Source of the DNA: Deltaproteobacteria bacterium
GTDB lineage: Bacteria; Desulfobacterota_C; Deferrisomatia; Deferrisomatales; JACRMM01
Assembly: GCA_016218905.1 (NCBI GenBank)
Contig: JACRCS010000215.1
Span: 1-10,258, forward strand
Length of the DNA stretch: 10,258 nt
Direction: 5' to 3'
The number at the start of each line of letters is the position of its first letter. The first letter of the stretch is position 1. The notes beneath the pieces were generated by a model, which had not been told where the DNA came from, ran no database searches, and saw only the letters and a list, made by a program, of their open reading frames with translations. The translations under genes were made by a program, and so were the position numbers. Of the stretch, positions 6,385-10,258 are shown piece by piece.

Positions 6385-7917
6385 TCAACCTCCGAGAATG
6401 GCCCGCAGAGAGCCCTCGCTGTACCGGTTCTCCGCTCGGGACAGCCGACCGATGATTCGCCCCCTGGCCATGGCGAGCACGCTGTCGCTCATGGCGATCA
6501 CCTCCTCCGTCTCGGAGGACGCGAAGAGGATGCCCCCGCCCTCCTCGACAAACTGCCTCATCAACCGGTGGACCCGAGCCTTCGCGCCGACGTCGATCCC
6601 CTGGGTGGGCTCGTCGAGCAGAAGGACGTCGACCTTCCCGACCAGCCAGCGCGCGAACAGGACCTTCTGCTGATTGCCCCCGGAGAGCTCGCGAACCGGG
6701 CGGCCGGGATCTGCCGGCCGGATGTCGAGCGTCTCGATCAGGTCCGCCACCAGGCGGTCCATCGCCAGCGGATCCAGGCAGCACCTGCGTTGGAACCGGT
6801 CGAGGTGCGGCAGGACGATGTTGTCGCGGATGCTGAACCCCGGCACGAGTCCCTGGCGGCGGTCTCCGGCGATCAGGGCGACTCCGGCCCGGATGGCGTC
6901 AGAAGGACTCCGCAGGAGCGTCGCCGCTCCCCGGAGGGTGAGGGCACCCGCTTCGGCTCCCGCCCCGAAGATCTCCCGCAGACAGGTGCTGGTGCCGGCA
7001 CCGAGGAGACCCGCCAGCCCGACGATCTCTCCTCTGCGCAGGTGGACCCCCGACGCTCCGTCCGGCAGGGCGTCTTCCTCCCCCTGGCGCCCGCCGGCGC
7101 GTGCCTCGCCGGGTCGCGTCTCCAGCAGGGGTTCTCCGAGCCGTCTGGTGTGCGGCCGGTGGAGCTCCTCGAGATCGCGTCCCGCCATGAGCCGCATCAG
7201 CCGGTCCTTCTGGATCTCGCCGCGCCGGCTGACGTCGACGACGCGACCGTCCCGCAGCACCGTGCAGCGGTCGGACAGCCTCATCACCTCGTCCAGGCGG
7301 TGCGAGACGAAGAGGATCCCGACGCCCTCGGCCTTCAGGCCCGCGAGGATCTCGAAGAGGCGTTCGCTCTCCCGCTGCTCCAGCGACGCGGTCGGCTCGT
7401 CCAGGATCAGGACGCGGGCGGACCGGCACAGCGCCCGGGCCACGGCCACGAGCTGGCGTTCCGCGAAGCTCAAGTCCCGGACGGGCTCGTCGAGTCCGCG
7501 GCGAAACCGGAGCCGCCGCAGGGCTTCGTCCGCCCGTTCCCGCATCCGACGCCGGTCGACCGTCGGAAGGACGCCCCAGGCCCGCCGGGTCGGCCAGTCG
7601 CCGAGCGTCACGTTCTCGGCCACCGTCGCCGCGGGGACGAGCTGCATCTCCTGAGGGATGACCACGATTCCGGAGGCTTGGGCATCACGGGGGCCCAGGA
7701 AACGCTTTTCAGCGCCCTCGAGCAGGATCTGCCCTGCATCCGGCGCGTAGACGCCGCCGACGACCTTGATCAGGGTCGATTTTCCCGCGCCGTTCTCGCC
7801 GACGAGGGAATGGACCTCGCCCGGGCAGAGCTCCAGGGAAACGCACTCGAGCGCCTGGGTCGCGTGGAAGCGCTTCGATACGCCGTCGAGCCTGAGCAGC
7901 GGAGAGCCGGTCGCCAT
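6385..7917 (-). CDS. Sugar-type (RbsA-like, CUT2) ABC transporter ATPase, two domains
   Basis: This ATPase powers the importer and is the first gene of the leftward operon. At 510 residues it carries two fused nucleotide-binding domains, as in RbsA/MglA/XylG. Domain 1: Walker A GENGAGKST at 40-48, Q-loop Gln89, signature LSFAERQ at 149-155, Walker B VLILDEP at 169-175 and switch His206. Domain 2: a degenerate Walker A, GLLGAGTSTC near 303-312, without the lysine; a full LSGGNQQ signature at 411-417; Walker B VLLLDEP at 431-437; and SSE in place of the switch histidine. The asymmetry is normal for the family. The linker at about 255-290 is unusually rich in R, G and E. ATG at 7917 has an AAGGGA site upstream and lies about 68 bases downstream of the predicted start of transcription. 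Confidence 0.95.
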   Translation of the reverse strand: MATGSPLLRLDGVSKRFHATQALECVSLELCPGEVHSLVGENGAGKSTLIKVVGGVYAPDAGQILLEGAEKRFLGPRDAQASGIVVIPQEMQLVPAATVAENVTLGDWPTRRAWGVLPTVDRRRMRERADEALRRLRFRRGLDEPVRDLSFAERQLVAVARALCRSARVLILDEPTASLEQRESERLFEILAGLKAEGVGILFVSHRLDEVMRLSDRCTVLRDGRVVDVSRRGEIQKDRLMRLMAGRDLEELHRPHTRRLGEPLLETRPGEARAGGRQGEEDALPDGASGVHLRRGEIVGLAGLLGAGTSTCLREIFGAGAEAGALTLRGAATLLRSPSDAIRAGVALIAGDRRQGLVPGFSIRDNIVLPHLDRFQRRCCLDPLAMDRLVADLIETLDIRPADPGRPVRELSGGNQQKVLFARWLVGKVDVLLLDEPTQGIDVGAKARVHRLMRQFVEEGGGILFASSETEEVIAMSDSVLAMARGRIIGRLSRAENRYSEGSLRAILGG

Positions 7918-7989
7918 GCACTCTTTCCCTTACTGCCGGCCCGGCCCCGGGGGGGCGCGGGAGGAGGCTGAGCCCGAAATTTCAAAAAC

Positions 7990-8000
7990 GAACTGTATTC
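7990..8000 (-). promoter_or_regulatory. GAA-N5-TTC dyad over the leftward -10 (candidate operator)
   Basis: Read on the minus strand it is GAATACAGTTC, then GTTTTT. It matches the dyad at the rightward -10 at 8 of 11 positions, and the following TTCGT(C/T)TTT is shared. Its place over the -10 suggests a repressor site. No regulator gene is present in the window. Confidence 0.45.
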
Positions 8001-8020
8001 GCTATTTGCTCGCCTGTCAA
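7992..8020 (-). promoter_or_regulatory. Leftward sigma70-type promoter for the ATPase-permease-binding protein-hyuAB operon
   Basis: On the minus strand the -35 TTGACA (8020-8015) is a perfect consensus. A 17-bp spacer follows, then the -10 TACAGT (7997-7992, four of six). Transcription should begin near 7985, about 68 bases before the ATPase start. The -35 lies in a 10-bp block, CTTGACAGGC, repeated exactly at the rightward promoter. Confidence 0.75.
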
Positions 8021-8034
8021 GATCGATTTCCTGT

Positions 8035-8048
8035 TTTATTTTTGTCGG
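8035..8048 (-). promoter_or_regulatory. Upstream A-rich box of the leftward promoter
   Basis: CCGACAAAAATAAA on the minus strand ends 14 bases before the -35. It matches the rightward box at 13 of 14 positions, in the same orientation relative to its promoter. It could be an UP element or an activator site. Confidence 0.5.
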
Positions 8049-8223
8049 AGGCCGTGCGTCTCCAGGCGTCCGGGAGAGCGGAACGCGCGCGCCCGCGATG
8101 TTGGGAGGAAAATCTCTGCCCCACGCGGTATCTTCTACTTCTGCCGGTGGGAGCGGATGGGGTAAGGAAACCGGGAGAAGTCACCGTCGAAACGCGGCCT
8201 CGAGAAGAGCGCCGCGAAAGGCC

Positions 8224-8237
8224 CCGACAAAAACAAA
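8224..8237 (+). promoter_or_regulatory. Upstream A-rich box of the rightward promoter
   Basis: CCGACAAAAACAAA lies 16 bases before the -35. It differs at one position from the box upstream of the leftward promoter, which points to shared control or to duplication of the promoter. Confidence 0.5.
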
Positions 8238-8253
8238 CGCCGGATAAAAGCGC

Positions 8254-8281
8254 TTGACAGGCAACCAAAAAAGAATATTAT
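8254..8281 (+). promoter_or_regulatory. Rightward sigma70-type promoter for the TauB/TauA-like genes
   Basis: The -35 TTGACA (8254-8259) is a perfect consensus, followed by a 16-bp A-rich spacer and -10 TATTAT (8276-8281, five of six). Transcription should start near 8288, leaving a leader of about 140 bases before the GTG at 8430. It is a better consensus match than the leftward promoter. Confidence 0.8.
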
Positions 8282-8283
8282 TC
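8273..8283 (+). promoter_or_regulatory. GAATA-T-TATTC palindrome over the rightward -10 (candidate operator)
   Basis: The 5-bp arms are perfect around a single central base, and the dyad covers the -10 box. A related dyad covers the -10 of the divergent promoter. A DNA-binding repressor acting on both is plausible but inferred. Confidence 0.5.
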
Positions 8284-8414
8284 GTCTTTAACGTTGCCCC
8301 ACTCGGACGGCCGCAGGCGCCGACAAGCCGGGGAGCGATGAGGTAGAGGCCGAAGTGGATCCTGAAGGGGCAGGGGTCGAACGGGACCCGAGCTGCAGGC
8401 CGCCGAGGGCGCCT

Positions 8415-8421
8415 GGGGAGG
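8415..8421 (+). promoter_or_regulatory. Ribosome binding site fixing the GTG start at 8430
   Basis: GGGGAGG, with further purines up to 8426, lies eight bases before the GTG at 8430. The earlier in-frame GTG at 8355 has no comparable site and would add 25 proline/arginine-rich residues unlike the family, so 8430 is preferred. Confidence 0.8.
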
Positions 8422-8429
8422 AAGGACCT

Positions 8430-9266
8430 GTGTCCGACGGTTACGCGGACGACCTGAGCAGAGAAGGCCGCCCCCCTCTCCGCGTTGCCTTTCGCAGCGT
8501 CTCGAAACGGTTCTGCGGCCGGCGCAGCGGGGAGGCAGACGTGGTCGCGGTCCGCGACGTCACGCTCTCGATCGCCGACGGAGAGGTCGTCTCCCTGATC
8601 GGTCCCAGCGGCTGCGGCAAGTCGACGTTGCTCAACATGGGTGCCGGTCTCTACCTCCCGTCGGAAGGGCAGGTCGAGGTGGACGGCCGGAGGGTCGACG
8701 GACCCAACCGCCAGGTAGCGTTCATGCTGCAGAAGGACCTCCTGTTGCCCTGGCGGACCATCCGGCAGAACGCGGAGCTCGGTCTCGAGATTCAAGGCGT
8801 GGGCGGGAAGGAGAGACGGGAGCGGGCCCAGGACCTGCTGCGGAAGTGTCACCTGTCCGGCTTCGAGAACCACTACCCCCACCAGCTCTCCGGGGGCATG
8901 CGCCAGCGAGCCGCCCTCGCTCGGACGCTCGCGGTGAACCCCGTGGTGCTCTTCATGGACGAGCCCTTTTCCGCTCTCGATGCCCAGACGAAGATGGTGC
9001 TCCAGCAGGACATGGGCCGCACGCTGGCCCAGGAGGGGAAGACGGCCCTCCTCATCACCCACGACCTGGTCGAGTCCGTGGTCCTGTCGGACCGCGTGCT
9101 CGTCATGAGTGACCGACCCGGCACGATCATCGAAGAGATCCGCATCCGCCTGCCGGACCGGGACAACCCGATGGTCCGCCGCCGCTCCCCCCTCGTCCAC
9201 GAGATCATCTCCCACCTCACCGAGCTCCTCCACGTCGGTGAACGGGCCAGCGCCGAGGAAATCTAG
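8430..9266 (+). CDS. Nitrate/sulfonate/taurine-type ABC transporter ATPase (TauB/SsuB-like)
   Basis: This single-domain ATPase should energise a NitT/TauT-family importer together with the binding protein that follows. At 278 residues it is a little over the usual 250-265. Motifs: Walker A GPSGCGKST at 58-66; Q-loop with LQKDLLLPWRT at about 100-110, a wording typical of TauB/SsuB/NrtD; signature LSGGMRQR at 153-160; Walker B VLFMDEPFSALD at 173-184; and switch His211. The C-terminal MSDRPGTIIEEIRI is also typical of this family. The first 15 or so residues are a non-conserved extension. It is transcribed away from the Rbs-like operon, and the binding-protein gene follows after 109 bp. The permease is not in the window. 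The substrate cannot be told from the ATPase. Confidence 0.94.
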   Translation: MSDGYADDLSREGRPPLRVAFRSVSKRFCGRRSGEADVVAVRDVTLSIADGEVVSLIGPSGCGKSTLLNMGAGLYLPSEGQVEVDGRRVDGPNRQVAFMLQKDLLLPWRTIRQNAELGLEIQGVGGKERRERAQDLLRKCHLSGFENHYPHQLSGGMRQRAALARTLAVNPVVLFMDEPFSALDAQTKMVLQQDMGRTLAQEGKTALLITHDLVESVVLSDRVLVMSDRPGTIIEEIRIRLPDRDNPMVRRRSPLVHEIISHLTELLHVGERASAEEI

Positions 9267-9345
9267 TGTCCCGTTTGGAAGGTCCTTGCCCGCTATTCAG
9301 CCCCTGCCCTGCGGGTTGCGATGCACGAACTACCGCACGGGACAC
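9266..9345 (+). other. Spacer with a 9-bp inverted repeat between ATPase and binding-protein genes
   Basis: GTGTCCCGT (9266-9274, overlapping the ATPase stop) is perfectly complementary to ACGGGACAC (9337-9345). Inside the 62-base loop, a 5-bp pair (9289-9293 with 9311-9315) could form a second stem. It is a possible intercistronic structure, but could be chance. No T-run and no promoter were seen. Confidence 0.35.
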
Positions 9346-9375
9346 CCGGGCGACAACTACGCCAAGGAGAAGACG

Positions 9376-10258
9376 ATGCTGAGCAGACGAAACCTCCTCA
9401 AGACAGGGATCGGCCTCGGAGTCGCAACGCTGCTCGCGGTCTCACCGGCTCGCGCCGCGAACCTCGAAGAGGTGACGTATCTGCTGCCGGCCCCTCCCAC
9501 GATGGCCGCCTTCGGTCCCTGGGTCCTCGCCCAGGCGCGCGGCTACTACGCGCAGGAGGGCCTCAACGTGAACTTCGTCATGGCGAAGGGCGGGGTCGAC
9601 GTGGCCAAGCAGGTGGGCGCCGGTAACGCGCCGATCGGCGGCGCGATCGGCGACACGCCGATCATTGCCCGGGCAAACGGAATCCCGGTCAAAGCAGTGG
9701 CCGTCCTCGGCGGGAGGTCCCTCACCCAGCTCGTCTGGCACGATGGAAGAGGGATCAACAGCCCCAAGGACCTCAAGGGCAAGGTGGTCACGACGTTGGC
9801 GTATCAGGACACGACCTTCTACTCGCTCCTCGGCATGCTCGCCACCAGCGGGCTCACCAAGAACGACCTCGACATCCAGGCCGCGGGGCCCGCAGGCGTG
9901 TGGCAGCTCTTCGCAGCCGGGAAGGCCGACGCCATGGCGGCCGTGCCCGATTGGACGATCGCCGCGCACCAGGCCGGCGCCAAGCTCAAGGTCCACTCCT
10001 CGGACGAGTACTTCAAGAGCATGGCCCAGGCCATCCTGGCGTCCGACGAGACGATCCGGAAGAGGCCCGACCTGGTCCGAAAGCTCGTGAAGGCGACGCT
10101 CAGGGGCATGCAGGACATCATGAAGGATCCGAAGGCCGCCGCCCGGGACTTCGTCAACGCGGTGCCTGCCCAGAAGGGCAAGGAAGCCACGATCGAGCAG
10201 ATCTTCGAGATGTACTCCAACTACGTGTACGCGGGGCAGAAGGTGCTCGGCGCGATGG
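9376..10258 (+). CDS. NMT1/TauA-like ABC transporter substrate-binding protein, 3' end beyond window
   Basis: The open frame runs from ATG at 9376 to the window edge with no stop: 294 residues seen of a family length near 320-340. The start has AAGGAG six bases upstream. The N-terminus SRRNLLK (3-9), a hydrophobic stretch and SPARA-A predict a twin-arginine signal peptide cleaved near 27-28, so it should be exported folded. The mature part has the NitT/TauT binding-protein pattern: LLPAPPTMAAFGPWVLAQARGYYAQEGLNV, then AKGGVDVAKQVGAGNAPIG (family G..d...al..G..d.a), NSPKDLKGK at about 132-140, and FAAGKADAMAAVPDW. It should feed the importer whose ATPase is just upstream. Candidate ligands for the family include sulfonates, nitrate, pyrimidine precursors and aromatic acids; none is favoured here. 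Confidence 0.92.
   Translation, partial: MLSRRNLLKTGIGLGVATLLAVSPARAANLEEVTYLLPAPPTMAAFGPWVLAQARGYYAQEGLNVNFVMAKGGVDVAKQVGAGNAPIGGAIGDTPIIARANGIPVKAVAVLGGRSLTQLVWHDGRGINSPKDLKGKVVTTLAYQDTTFYSLLGMLATSGLTKNDLDIQAAGPAGVWQLFAAGKADAMAAVPDWTIAAHQAGAKLKVHSSDEYFKSMAQAILASDETIRKRPDLVRKLVKATLRGMQDIMKDPKAAARDFVNAVPAQKGKEATIEQIFEMYSNYVYAGQKVLGAM

Larger units (their letters stand above)
7918..8429. other. Divergent control region between the two transporter operons
   Basis: This 512-bp gene-free stretch holds two outward-facing promoters with a shared inverted module (about 7984-8048 leftward and 8224-8289 rightward). The 175 bp between the modules is GC-rich and shows no recognisable site. The rightward leader, about 8290-8429, is about 140 bases long and GC-rich. 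It has a weak 5-bp hairpin (gggtc 8374-8378 with gaccc 8385-8389) and a two-codon ATG-AGG-TAG at 8338-8346 preceded by GGGGAG. The leftward leader has a C/G run near 7937-7960. No riboswitch consensus was recognised. The short open frames here cross the promoters and are not supported as genes. Confidence 0.8.

Noticed and set aside
8017..8268. Small open frames in the divergent region (83 codons on minus; 48 codons on plus from 8098)
   Set aside because: They cross the predicted promoters, have no convincing ribosome site and their products look like random GC-rich translation.
8355..8429. GTG at 8355 as the start of the TauB-like ATPase
   Set aside because: It has no good ribosome site and would add 25 non-conserved residues; GTG at 8430 has GGGGAGG at ideal distance.

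Overview
The window is a high-GC piece of bacterial chromosome. Its codons end mostly in G or C, Shine-Dalgarno sites are clear, and genes are packed a few bases apart. Nothing in it fixes the taxon. The mix of a hydantoinase A/B pair, several ABC importers and AT-rich periodic intergenic repeats fits environmental bacteria such as Rokubacteria/NC10-like lineages or Pseudomonadota, but that is an inference at low confidence. No RNA gene, CRISPR array, transposase or phage gene was found.

Layout. Seven genes form two divergent groups around a control region at about 7918-8429. The leftward group is read in this order: a two-domain sugar-type (CUT2/Rbs-like) ABC ATPase (7917-6385), its permease (6382-5372), a periplasmic binding protein (5339-4422), then hyuA (4248-2188) and hyuB (2182-227). 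The first three form a complete importer in E. coli rbsACB order. The last two are the ATP-binding and partner subunits of a hydantoinase / oxoprolinase / acetone carboxylase-type enzyme. Spacings are 2, 32, 173 and 5 bp, so this looks like one operon with a repeat-bearing break before hyuA. The rightward group has a nitrate/taurine-type (TauB/SsuB-like) ABC ATPase (8430-9266) and a Tat-exported NMT1/TauA-like binding protein (9376 to the window end, incomplete). Its permease probably lies beyond the right edge.

Working together. The simplest reading is that the Rbs-like importer brings in a small polar compound and HyuAB attacks it with ATP, by opening a cyclic amide or carboxylating a carbonyl. 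The substrate cannot be named from sequence. The binding protein has lost ribose-type ligand residues and HyuA has atypical nucleotide-site motifs, so the substrate may not be a textbook one. The second importer probably serves the same or a related compound.

Most notable. First, the two divergent promoters are inverted copies of one roughly 65-bp module. They share an upstream A-rich box, an identical 10-bp -35 block and a GAA-N5-TTC dyad over the -10, which implies common control of both transport systems. Second, hyuAB is bracketed by two AT-rich elements, each an inverted pair of short-period arrays: a perfect 93-bp tandem repeat built of 9-bp words that touches the hyuB stop codon, and a 7-bp-period element upstream of hyuA.
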